Of a DNA stretch of 64,000 nt, positions 40,519 through 49,447 are shown in pieces; the stretch's first letter is position 1, and each line of letters begins with the position of its first letter. This DNA comes from Streptomyces pactum. Lineage in GTDB: Bacteria; Actinomycetota; Actinomycetes; Streptomycetales; Streptomycetaceae. The stretch covers positions 1,798,001 to 1,862,000 of the forward strand of contig NZ_JACYXC010000001.1 of assembly GCF_016031615.1 (NCBI RefSeq). Reading direction: 5' to 3'. Both the position numbers and the translations under genes were made by a program. The notes under the pieces are model-generated. The model worked only from the letters and a program-made list of their open reading frames with translations. It was not told the DNA's origin and searched no databases.

Positions 40519-42092
40519 GCGGCACAACGGCCCGGCGGCGGTGGGCGGAGCGGCTGCGGGCACCCCGGGAGACGCGCCGGACCGCGCTGCACGCCGGTGC
40601 CTGGTGGCTGTGGGCGCTGGGGCTGGCGACGGCGGCCTCCCGGACGACCAACCCGCTCCTGCTCGCCCTGCTGATCTGCGTCGCGGGCTATGTGGTCGCG
40701 GTGCGCCGGACGGACGCGCCGTGGGCCCGCTCGTACGGCGCGTTCCTCAAGGTCGGCCTCGTGGTGCTGGTCATCCGGCTGCTCTTCGCGTTCTTCCTCG
40801 GCTCGCCGGTGCCCGGCACCCGGGTGCTGGTCACCCTCCCCGAGGTGCCGCTGCCGGAGTGGGCGCGCGGGGTGCGGATCGGGGGCCCGGTCACGGCCGA
40901 GGGGATGCTGTTCGCGTTCTACGACGGGCTCAAGCTGGCCACCCTGCTGATCTGCGTGGGCGCGGCGAACGCGCTGGCCAGCCCGGCGCGGCTGCTGAAG
41001 TCGCTGCCGGGGGCGCTCTACGAGGCCGGGGTGGCGGTGGTCGTCGCGATGACCTTCGCGCCCCACCTCGTGACCGACGTGCAGCGGCTGCGGTCCGCCC
41101 GCCGGCTGCGGGGCCGCCCCGACCGTGGGGTCAGGGCGCTGCTCCAGGTCGGGATGCCGGTGCTGGAGGGCGCGCTGGAGCGCTCGGTGGCGCTGGCGGC
41201 GGCCATGGACGCCCGGGGGTACGGGCGGACCGCGCGGGTCCCGGCCGCGGTGCGGCACACCACCACGGCGCTCACCCTCGGCGGGCTGCTGGGGGTGTGC
41301 GCCGGGAGTTACGGGCTGCTCGCCGCCGAGGGGGCGGGGTACGGGCTGCCGCTGCTGCTCGCCGGGCTCGCCGCCGCGCTGGGCGGTCTGGTCCTGGGCA
41401 ACCGCCGTTCGGTGCGCACCCGGTACCGGCCGGACCGCTGGGGTGCGCGGGCGTGGCTGGTGTCCGGTTCGGGGGCGGCGGTGGCGGCCCTGATGATCTG
41501 GGCCGCCGGGTACGCGCCGGACGCGCTCCATCCGCCCGCGGTGCCGCTGACCGCGCCGGTGCTGCCGCTGTGGCCCGCGGCGTCGGTGCTGCTCGGGCTG
41601 GTGCCGGCGTTCGTCGCCCCGGCGCCCCGCCGGACACCGGCGAGCGCCTCCCGCCGGACATTGGCGGACACCGCCCGGCGGTCACCGGCGGACACCTCGC
41701 GCAGCTCACCGGCGGACACCTCCCGCCGGACCCCGGCGGACACCTCGCTCCGGTCACCGGCGGACTCCTCGCCGCACCGCCCGGTGTCCCCCGCCGGTGC
41801 GGCCCGCTCCGGCCCGTCCGCCGGGTCCGGACCCGGCCGCCCGCCGACGGCCACGCCCACCACGCCCGCCACCGGCCCGGAGGCCGCCGCCATCCACCGG
41901 CCTCCCACCGCCGGTCCGCCGCCGCACCCACCGGCCGAGGACCCGCCGCCACGCCCACCGGCCCAGGCGCCGTCCCCGAACCCGCCGGCCGAGAGTCCGT
42001 CCCCGAACCCTCTCCCCGGCGGCCCGCACCAGGCACGGGCCGCGTCCCGCGCGCCGGGGGACCGTCCGCGACCCGAGGAGTCCAGGCAGTGA
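40515..42092 (+). CDS. ECF transporter T component (EcfT/CbiQ family)
   Basis: A 525-residue protein whose first 350 residues are the CbiQ/EcfT membrane scaffold: six or so membrane segments and the two coupling-helix motifs with Ala-Arg (RLRSARRLRGR and AMDARGYGR) that contact the ATPases. The remaining 170 residues are a Pro/Ser/Thr/Ala tail containing repeated SPADTS/TPADTS units, absent from normal EcfT. It couples ATP hydrolysis to the S component; here, with the riboswitch, the cargo should be cobalamin or a precursor. ATG overlaps the previous gene by four bases. Confidence 0.88.
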   Translation: MSGTTARRRWAERLRAPRETRRTALHAGAWWLWALGLATAASRTTNPLLLALLICVAGYVVAVRRTDAPWARSYGAFLKVGLVVLVIRLLFAFFLGSPVPGTRVLVTLPEVPLPEWARGVRIGGPVTAEGMLFAFYDGLKLATLLICVGAANALASPARLLKSLPGALYEAGVAVVVAMTFAPHLVTDVQRLRSARRLRGRPDRGVRALLQVGMPVLEGALERSVALAAAMDARGYGRTARVPAAVRHTTTALTLGGLLGVCAGSYGLLAAEGAGYGLPLLLAGLAAALGGLVLGNRRSVRTRYRPDRWGARAWLVSGSGAAVAALMIWAAGYAPDALHPPAVPLTAPVLPLWPAASVLLGLVPAFVAPAPRRTPASASRRTLADTARRSPADTSRSSPADTSRRTPADTSLRSPADSSPHRPVSPAGAARSGPSAGSGPGRPPTATPTTPATGPEAAAIHRPPTAGPPPHPPAEDPPPRPPAQAPSPNPPAESPSPNPLPGGPHQARAASRAPGDRPRPEESRQ

Positions 42093-43705
42093 TCCGCTTC
42101 GAGCAGGTGTCGGTCAGCTACGCCGACGCGCCCGCGCCCGCGCTGGCCGGTGTGGACCTGACGGTGCCCGAGGGCGAACTGTGCCTGCTGGTGGGCCCGT
42201 CCGGAGTCGGCAAATCGACTCTGCTGGGCGCCGTCAGCGGGCTGGTACCGCACTTCACCGGTGGCACGCTGCGCGGCCGGGTGACGGTGGCCGGCCGCGA
42301 CACCCGCACCCACCGGCCGCGGGAACTCGCGGATGTGGTGGGCACCGTGGGGCAGGACCCGCTGGCCCACTTCGTCACCGACACCGTCGAGGACGAACTG
42401 GCCTACGGGATGGAGTCGCTGGGGCTGCCGGGCGACACCATGCGCCGCCGGGTGGAGGAGACGCTGGATCTGCTGGGCCTGGCCGACCTGCGCGACCGGC
42501 CCATCACCACCCTCTCCGGCGGACAGCGGCAGCGGGTGGCGATCGGCTCCGTACTCACCACCCACCCGCGGGTGCTGGTGCTCGACGAGCCGACCTCGGC
42601 GCTCGACCCGGCCGCCGCCGAGGAGGTGCTCGCGGTGCTCCAGCGGCTGGTGCACGACCTGGGGACCACCGTGCTCATGGCCGAGCACCGGCTGGAGCGC
42701 GTGGTGCAGTACGCCGACCGGGTGGTGCTGCTGCCCGGCCCGGGCGAACCGCCGGTCACCGGCGACCCGGCCGAGGTGATGGCCGTCTCCCCGGTCCACC
42801 CACCGGTGGTCGCGCTGGGCCGCGCGGCGGGCTGGTCCCCGCCGCCGCTGTCGGTGCGGGACGCCCGCCGGAAGGCCGGGGCGCTGCGGGAGCGGCTGGC
42901 CGGCCGTACCCCCTCGGCCGCCCCGCCCCTGGCACCGGCCGCCGCCCCGGCGGGCGAGGCGAGCGGGCTGTCGGTGCGGCGGGACGGGGTGGAGGTGCTG
43001 CACGGCGTGGACCTGGCGGTGCGTCCCGGCGAGACGGTCGCCCTGATGGGCCGCAACGGCGCCGGCAAGTCCACCCTCCTCGCCACGTTCACCGGGCTCC
43101 ACGAGCCCTCCGCCGGCACGGTGCGCGCCGGGGGCGTGGTGCCGCACCGGACCCCGCCCGGCCGGCTGCCGCGCCACGTGGGCCTGGTGCCGCAGGACCC
43201 GCGCGACCTGCTGTACGCGGACACCGTGGCCGCCGAGTGCGCCGCGGCGGACCGGGACGCGGGCGCCCCGCCCGGCAGCTGCCGGGCGCTGGTGGACCGG
43301 CTGCTGCCCGGGCAGGCGGACACCATCCACCCGCGGGACCTGTCGGAGGGGCAGCGGCTGGCGCTCGCGCTGGCCGTGATCCTCACCGCCAGGCCGCCGC
43401 TGATCCTGCTGGACGAACCGACCCGCGGGCTGGACTACGCGGCGAAGGCCCGGCTGACGGAGGTACTGCGGGAACTCGCGGCCGACGGCCACGCCGTGGT
43501 GCTGGCCACCCATGACGTGGAGCTCGCCGCCGACCTGGCGCACCGGGTGGTGATCCTGGCCGACGGCGAGGTGGTGGCGGACGGCCCGACGGCGGACGTG
43601 GTGGTCTCCTCCCCGGCCTTCGCCCCCCAGGTGGCCAAGGTGCTGGCGCCCGGACCCTGGCTGACGGTGCCGCAGGTGCGGCGGGCGCTGGAGGAACCGG
43701 CGTGA
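42089..43705 (+). CDS. ECF transporter ATPase, fused A-A' subunits
   Basis: A 538-residue protein with two ABC ATPase domains in one chain (about 1-235 and 290-525). Domain 1: Walker A GPSGVGKST, signature LSGGQRQRVAIG, Walker B VLVLDEPTSALD. Domain 2: Walker A GRNGAGKST, signature LSEGQRLALALA, Walker B LILLDEPTRGLD. It replaces the separate EcfA and EcfA' subunits. GTG start with gaggag upstream and a four-base GTGA overlap with the T-component gene. It powers uptake with the neighbouring T and S proteins. Confidence 0.92.
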   Translation: MIRFEQVSVSYADAPAPALAGVDLTVPEGELCLLVGPSGVGKSTLLGAVSGLVPHFTGGTLRGRVTVAGRDTRTHRPRELADVVGTVGQDPLAHFVTDTVEDELAYGMESLGLPGDTMRRRVEETLDLLGLADLRDRPITTLSGGQRQRVAIGSVLTTHPRVLVLDEPTSALDPAAAEEVLAVLQRLVHDLGTTVLMAEHRLERVVQYADRVVLLPGPGEPPVTGDPAEVMAVSPVHPPVVALGRAAGWSPPPLSVRDARRKAGALRERLAGRTPSAAPPLAPAAAPAGEASGLSVRRDGVEVLHGVDLAVRPGETVALMGRNGAGKSTLLATFTGLHEPSAGTVRAGGVVPHRTPPGRLPRHVGLVPQDPRDLLYADTVAAECAAADRDAGAPPGSCRALVDRLLPGQADTIHPRDLSEGQRLALALAVILTARPPLILLDEPTRGLDYAAKARLTEVLRELAADGHAVVLATHDVELAADLAHRVVILADGEVVADGPTADVVVSSPAFAPQVAKVLAPGPWLTVPQVRRALEEPA

Positions 43706-44796
43706 GCACCACCCCGGGCGGCACCGGCCGCACCTGCGGTACCCACGGGACCGGCGGGACCGGCGGGACCGGCGCGAACGGCGGTTCCGCCGGTCCCGGT
43801 GCGATCGACGGCCCCGGCACGATCGGCACGGTCCGCGCGATGGATACGCCCGGCGGGAACGCCACGACCACCGCGAACGGCCGGCCCGGCCTCCTCCGCC
43901 GCGGCGGTGGCGGCACGGGCGGACCTCGTACAGGACGCGGCGGAATCCCGGACGGCCGGGTCCGGGCGGTCCGGCTCGGCCCCCGGGCGGTGGCCTCGCT
44001 CATCCTGGTGTCGGCGGTCGGGGTGGTCGCCTTCGGCTGGCCGCTGCTCGCCGCGCCGGACTCCGGCCTCGCGCACTCCGCCGACGCCCCCTGGCTCTTC
44101 GCCGGGCTGCTGCCGCTGCTCATCGCGGTGGTGGTCGCCACCATCTCGGACTCCGCCCGGGCCTCCGCGCTGCCCGGTGACGACTCCGGCGCGCCGGGCC
44201 TGGACGCCAAGTCCGTGGCGATGCTGGGCGTGCTGGCCGCCGCCGGTGCCGCGCTCCGTCCGCTGGGCGGTGGCACCGCCGGCATCGAACCGATGTTCTT
44301 CCTGATGGTGCTCTCCGGCCGGGTCCTGGGCCCGGGGTTCGGCTTCGTCCTCGGCGCGGTCTCGATGTTCGCGTCCGCGCTGCTCACCGGCGGCGTGGGA
44401 CCGTGGATGCCGTTCCAGATGCTGGCGATGGGCTGGGTGTCGATGGGAGCCGGTCTGCTGCCCGGCGCCCGGAGGCTGCGCGGGCGCGGCGAACTGCTGA
44501 TGCTCGCCGGGTACGGGGCGGTGGCCTCGGTGCTCTACGGCACCGCCATGAACCTCCAGGGCTGGCCCTACCTGGGCGGCATGGCGGCGAGCGTGTCGTT
44601 CGTCCCCGGTGATCCGGTGACGGACAATCTGGCCCGCTTCCTGGCGTACTGCCTGGCCACGTCGATGGGATGGGACCTGCCGAGGGCGCTGGTCACGGTG
44701 GTGCTCACCCTGACGCTGGGCGGCACGATCCTGCGGGCGCTGCGCCGGGCCACCCGCCGCGCGGCCTTCGCGACCCCCGTCGCCTTCGAGGAGTGA
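43702..44796 (+). CDS. ECF transporter S (substrate-binding) component
   Basis: A 364-residue membrane protein. After about 95 residues of Gly/Thr-rich cytoplasmic filler, hydrophobic segments run from 96 to the end. The S-component character is seen in LRPLGGGTAGIEPMFFLMVLSGRVLGPGFGFVLGA and FASALLTGGVGPWMPFQMLAMGW. This matches ECF S proteins of the type recently linked to cobalamin (CbrT-like), though specificity cannot be read from sequence alone. GTG overlaps the ATPase stop by four bases. It is the last gene of the riboswitch operon. Confidence 0.85.
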   Translation: MSTTPGGTGRTCGTHGTGGTGGTGANGGSAGPGAIDGPGTIGTVRAMDTPGGNATTTANGRPGLLRRGGGGTGGPRTGRGGIPDGRVRAVRLGPRAVASLILVSAVGVVAFGWPLLAAPDSGLAHSADAPWLFAGLLPLLIAVVVATISDSARASALPGDDSGAPGLDAKSVAMLGVLAAAGAALRPLGGGTAGIEPMFFLMVLSGRVLGPGFGFVLGAVSMFASALLTGGVGPWMPFQMLAMGWVSMGAGLLPGARRLRGRGELLMLAGYGAVASVLYGTAMNLQGWPYLGGMAASVSFVPGDPVTDNLARFLAYCLATSMGWDLPRALVTVVLTLTLGGTILRALRRATRRAAFATPVAFEE

Positions 44797-45302
44797 CCCG
44801 GCCCGGCCGGCGCGGCGACCGGGGAGGGCGCCGCACGGCCGGTCCCGGGACGGCCGCCCCCGGCACGTCCGGCCCGTACGACCGCGGCACCACGAACGCC
44901 TCCGACGCGAAAGCGGCGCACGGGCCGGTTCCGGACCGGCCGCCGGCGCGGGAGCGGCGCACGGCCCTGGGGGCCGGCCGGGCCCGGACCCGGCGACCGT
45001 GGCGGGCGGTCCCCGGGCCGCCGGGCGGCGCATCGGCTGAGCGGGCGTGCCCGCGCGACTCGTACGTGTGAAGCCTGGCATGCCGCGTCCGGGCGGGTAC
45101 GACCGCGCTTCGTAGCGGGGGCCGGGGACGGGAGCGCACGGTGCGCGGCGGCACACCGCCGCGCGACCGAGGGGTTCTCCGACCGCAGTTAGTACGTCGC
45201 TGAATTGCGGTCAGCTGTCGGGATGTCAACAGTGAGGGTGCCGCCGGGGCGGCCCCTGGTCACTCCGGCGCGGTCCTTGTCGCCTACGGAAGGTGTCACT
45301 CC
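44797..45302 (+). other. Leader region of the transglycosylase-like gene
   Basis: About 500 bases without a gene. Composition turns less GC-rich after 45160. A hairpin, GACCGCAGTT (45181-45190) against AATTGCGGTC (45203-45212) with one mismatch, lies about 90 bases before the start codon and may be part of a regulatory leader. I looked for the ydaO/c-di-AMP riboswitch, common before Streptomyces wall hydrolases, and did not find it. Confidence 0.45.
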
Positions 45303-45728
45303 GTGTCCGTTGACCTCAGTCGCAACCGGTCCCTGCCGCTGCGCCGCCGCACCCTCGCGGTCGGCGCGGTCGCCGCCGTGAGCGCCGTCACCCTCACCGC
45401 ACAGCCGGCCGAGGCCGCCCCGGCGCCCGGCAGAAGCAGCATGATGGCGCGTGAGGTGGCGCGGCGGATGATCCCGGACACCACGCAGTTCCGGTGCTTC
45501 AACCAGCTCGTGGAACGGGAGAGCGGCTGGAAGGTGACCGCCGTCAACGCGGCCTCCGGGGCATACGGGCTGCTCCAGGCGGTGCCGGGGTCGAAGATGG
45601 CGTCCGCGGGCCCGGATTGGCGCACCAATCCGGCCACCCAGATCAGCTGGGGCCTGGCGTACATGAAGAACCGGTACGGCGGTCCCTGCGGCGCCTGGTC
45701 GTTCTGGCGCGCCAACCGCTGGTACTGA
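45303..45728 (+). CDS. Secreted transglycosylase-like (APF/SLT fold) protein
   Basis: A 141-residue secreted protein. The signal peptide (RRRTLAVGAVAAVSAVTLTAQPAEA) is followed by a compact lysozyme-like domain: FNQLVERESGWKVTAVNAAS with the likely catalytic Glu, GAYGLLQAVPGSKMA, NPATQISWGLAYMKNRYG and a tryptophan-rich end. Such short proteins are annotated as aggregation-promoting-factor-like or transglycosylase SLT proteins and act on peptidoglycan. GTG start with ggaaggtg upstream. It is a single gene. Confidence 0.88.
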   Translation: MSVDLSRNRSLPLRRRTLAVGAVAAVSAVTLTAQPAEAAPAPGRSSMMAREVARRMIPDTTQFRCFNQLVERESGWKVTAVNAASGAYGLLQAVPGSKMASAGPDWRTNPATQISWGLAYMKNRYGGPCGAWSFWRANRWY

Positions 45729-46470
45729 CGGTCCCTCGGCCCCGGGCGGGACCGGAACCGGGCGGGTCCGGAACCGGATGGAGCCGGTACCGGGCGGGCC
45801 CGCGCCGCACGGGCGCGGGCCCCCTCGCCCCGCCCCTCCCGCCCGCCCCGGCCCCTCCCCCGCCGCCCCCGGCGGTGGCCCCCCCACCCCCGCGCCCGCC
45901 GCGCGTACCCGACCGTGCCCCCGCCGGACGGACGCCGTCCGCCCCGTCCGGCGCCCCGACCGACCGCGACGCCCCCACCGTCCACCGCCCGGCCGCTCCC
46001 CTTCGCGGCCGGGCGGTCCTCCGTCCGGCCGCGCCCCGGCCCGCGCCCCCCGCCCGCGCCCCGGCCGCCGGCGGCCGGGCACCCGGGCCGCCGGGCGCCC
46101 CTGGGACCGGTCGGCGGGCGCTCCGCGAGCCCCGGAAAACGCGTTCCCTCCAGAACCTTGCCAGTGCCCGGTGGCATGCTTACTCTCAAGTAAGTCGTCG
46201 CGGTTGACATGCTCGACTCAATCTGGTGCGGCGCCCAGCGGAGCCGCGTCCGCCGCACCGGAGCCCGCCGGCCGCGCACGCCAGCACATCGCAGCACCCC
46301 GTCGGTGCGCGAGCGCACCTCACTCGCACCGCAACCGGCACGCCCCTCGCACCACCGTTCGGCGCCCATCGGCACACCCGTGCACCACCGGTACGCCGTT
46401 CGCGCCGCACGCTCGCTCCCCCCACGCTCAGCCGCAGGGCACTCACGCATGCTTGAAGGGGACATTCCAT
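45729..46470 (+). other. Intergenic region before the DUF6230 operon
   Basis: About 740 bases. The first 400 are C-rich Pro/Ala/Arg-type filler. From 46150 the sequence is more balanced, with a possible -10-like element near TACTCTCAAGT (46181) and the ribosome site aagggg before ATG 46471. No gene is supported. Confidence 0.4.
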
Positions 46471-47091
46471 ATGAAGGATGAGCAAGGCAGACATGTCATG
46501 GGAAGGGTGAGATGGCGGCGGTTCGCCGCGCTCTCCGTACCCGGTTTCGCCGCCACCGCCGCCCTGGCCGTTGCGCTCGCCAACGGCGCCATCGCCGCGT
46601 CGTTCGCGGTCTCCGGGCAGCAGTTCAAGGTCTCCGCGAAGGAGCTCAAGGGGGAGGGCTTCGCACAGTACGGCAGTGTGGACGCCAACGCCCGGGAGGA
46701 ACTGCTGCCGGTGGCGGTCACCGCCATCCGGAAGGCGAAGATCGACAGCCTGTGCCAGTCGGTCGTCACCCACCTGCCGATCATCGGCGACATCTCGCTG
46801 AAGCTGTCGGCCGGCACCGGCGGGAAGCCCGTGGAGGCCACCGACCTCTACATGGACGCCACCGACATCGCCGGTGACGCCAGCTTCAACAACATCGAGA
46901 TCGGCCGGGACGCCTCCACGCTGGACAAGGGACCGGACGGGGCCCAGGGCATGCAGGACCTGTTCTCCCAGCAGGCGGACGATGTGCGGATCGCCGATCT
47001 GCGGACCACCGCCTGGGCCACCACCGCCGGGACGTTCAAGCTCAGCGGTCTCAGCATGAAGATCAGCAAGGGCAAGAAGGAATGCTTCTGA
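46471..47091 (+). CDS. DUF6230 family protein
   Basis: A 206-residue protein conserved in Streptomyces. An N-terminal hydrophobic segment (FAALSVPGFAATAALAVALANGAIAASFAVSG) is followed by an extracellular domain with LKGEGFAQYGSVD, then ATDLYMDATDIAGDASFNNIEIGRDAS, ending LSMKISKGKKECF. Function unknown. Its last ten bases overlap the DUF6114 gene, so the two are coupled. The alternative start nine codons on (MGRVRW) is possible; aagggg favours 46471. Confidence 0.85.
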   Translation: MKDEQGRHVMGRVRWRRFAALSVPGFAATAALAVALANGAIAASFAVSGQQFKVSAKELKGEGFAQYGSVDANAREELLPVAVTAIRKAKIDSLCQSVVTHLPIIGDISLKLSAGTGGKPVEATDLYMDATDIAGDASFNNIEIGRDASTLDKGPDGAQGMQDLFSQQADDVRIADLRTTAWATTAGTFKLSGLSMKISKGKKECF

Positions 47092-47804
47092 GGTGGCGCC
47101 GGTGGCGTAGGAGCCGTCCCTTCTGGGGCGGACTGGTCACCATCGCCGCCGGCGCGGAGATCAGCTCGATCCCCCTGGCCCCGCTGAAGGTGATGGTCCT
47201 CCAGGGCGTCACCGGCGTCGTCTCGGTCCTCCTCGGCCTCGTCCTGGTCGTCCTCGGGCTCAGTGCCTGGGTCGCCCCGCAGCACCGGGGGCTGGCCGGC
47301 GTGCTGGCGGTCATGGTGGCCGCGACCGCGCTGGTCCTGTCGAACCTGGGCGGGTTCTTCCTCGGCACCATCCTGGGCGTCATCGGCGGCAGCCTCATCT
47401 TCGGCTGGCAGCCGCTGCCCGCGCCGGCGGATCCGGACCCACGGCCGGACGCGGCGGGGAAGGGGGGCACCCCGGACACCGGACCGGGGACCCCGACCGG
47501 CCGCGGCCGGGGGACGGACCCGCAACCCGACGGCACCCCCGGCCCGGACCGCGAGGGCACCCCCGGCCCGGAACACCAGCACTCCCCCGGCCCGGACCGC
47601 GAGCACACCCCGGGACCGGACCTCAAGGGCACCCCGGAGCCGGAGTTCAAGGGCAGCACCCCGGAGCCGGCGCGCACAGCCGCGCCGGAGCACGACCGGG
47701 ACTCCGGGGCCGGGACGGCGTCCGGCACGGGAGCGGCGCACGGGCCCGGCCCGGCGTCCGCCCCGGAGCCGGCGTCCGGGGCGGGGGCCACGCCCCTCCC
47801 CTGA
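47082..47804 (+). CDS. DUF6114 family membrane protein
   Basis: A 240-residue protein: three membrane segments in the first 110 residues (FWGGLVTIAAGAEISSIPLAPL, then VTGVVSVLLGLVLVVLGLSAWV and LGGFFLGTILGVIGGSLIF), then a long Pro/Gly/Glu/Asp tail with repeated TPGPD(R/H)E units. It is the standard partner of DUF6230. Translation starts inside the preceding gene (ATG overlapping by ten bases). It may scaffold the DUF6230 protein at the membrane; this is inference from pairing. Confidence 0.85.
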   Translation: MLLRWRRWRRSRPFWGGLVTIAAGAEISSIPLAPLKVMVLQGVTGVVSVLLGLVLVVLGLSAWVAPQHRGLAGVLAVMVAATALVLSNLGGFFLGTILGVIGGSLIFGWQPLPAPADPDPRPDAAGKGGTPDTGPGTPTGRGRGTDPQPDGTPGPDREGTPGPEHQHSPGPDREHTPGPDLKGTPEPEFKGSTPEPARTAAPEHDRDSGAGTASGTGAAHGPGPASAPEPASGAGATPLP

Positions 47805-48566
<762 letters not shown>

Positions 48567-48638
48567 GCGAACGCCCGGGCGCCCCGTCCGACGGGAGCGG
48601 CACACCCGCCGCCGGACCGTCGGTGAGGCGACACGCCA

Positions 48639-48673
48639 CCGGGGCGGGCGGGAGGATCTCCCGCCCGCCCCGG
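48639..48673. terminator. Bidirectional terminator
   Basis: CCGGGGCGGGCGGGAG (48639-48654) and CTCCCGCCCGCCCCGG (48658-48673) are exact complements around the loop GAT, between the convergent secreted-protein and SOD genes. A perfect 16-bp stem, symmetrical in function. Confidence 0.8.
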
Positions 48674-48830
48674 CCCGACGCTCCCGGACACCGCGCCCCG
48701 GGCCCCGTACGTCCGGACACCACGCCCGGGTCCCCGGTGCGTCCGGGCGCCGGTTGCCGGATCTCACGCTCCGGGCGCCGCGGGTTCCCCGCGCGTCCGG
48801 CTCGGCCGTCCCGGGGCCCTGGCGTTGGGA

Positions 48831-49388
48831 TCAGGCGAACGGCACCGTCACACAGGCCAGCCGGGCGCCCGCGGTGCCCGCGTGTCCCTCATGGGTGTTG
48901 GTGGCGTGCTCGTGCACCACCACCGAACGCGCGCCCTGCTCCCGGAACTTCCAGTCCACCACGGCCTCGGCCCGGCCGGAGCCGCGCCGGTCGGTGGTGA
49001 GGTCGAGCCAGATCTCGTTGCGCGGGTTGGCGTACGCCGGGTCGGTGGACGGCTGCTTGGGGTCCAGCACGTTCTGGTAGTGCGGGCCGGCGTCGGCGGG
49101 CAGCGCCCCGCACGGCTTGGTGTGCACGTGGGCACCGAAGGTACGGTTCGCCTGGACCCCCGATATCCGCAGCACGACCCGGGTGCCGCCGTCCGCGGTC
49201 GGGTGCTTGAGGACCGTCACCCGGCTGCCCACCGGTACGGAGGCGGTGTCGTACGTCACCGCTTCCTGGGCACCGGTCCCGGACACCGCCTGGTACCTCT
49301 CGTGCACCAGCGTCACCGGGCAGTTGGTCCCGCTGGCGGCCGAAACCGAGGCCATCGACACCGCCAGCACTGTGGTCACCAACGACAT
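48831..49388 (-). CDS. Cu-Zn superoxide dismutase-like secreted protein
   Basis: A 185-residue protein of the SodC family. An N-terminal hydrophobic segment (MSLVTTVLAVSMASVSAASG) marks export. The copper-site histidines are in TFGAHVHTKPCG, further His/Asp residues (GPHYQN, WLDLTTD) fit the zinc loop, and VVHEHATNTHEG carries the late histidine. The C-terminal GTAGARLACVTV completes the disulfide partner of the KPCG cysteine. It probably removes superoxide outside the membrane, though the loop spacing differs from classical enzymes. GGAG lies eight bases upstream of the ATG. Confidence 0.85.
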   Translation of the reverse strand: MSLVTTVLAVSMASVSAASGTNCPVTLVHERYQAVSGTGAQEAVTYDTASVPVGSRVTVLKHPTADGGTRVVLRISGVQANRTFGAHVHTKPCGALPADAGPHYQNVLDPKQPSTDPAYANPRNEIWLDLTTDRRGSGRAEAVVDWKFREQGARSVVVHEHATNTHEGHAGTAGARLACVTVPFA

Positions 49389-49447
49389 TTCCTGAGCTCC
49401 CGTCTCATCACTCTCATGGGCAAGGGGAATGACGTACGGGCACGACG

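Noticed and set aside
44797..45302. A c-di-AMP (ydaO) riboswitch before the transglycosylase-like gene
   Set aside because: Such leaders are common for Streptomyces wall hydrolases, but the conserved aptamer blocks are not visible here.
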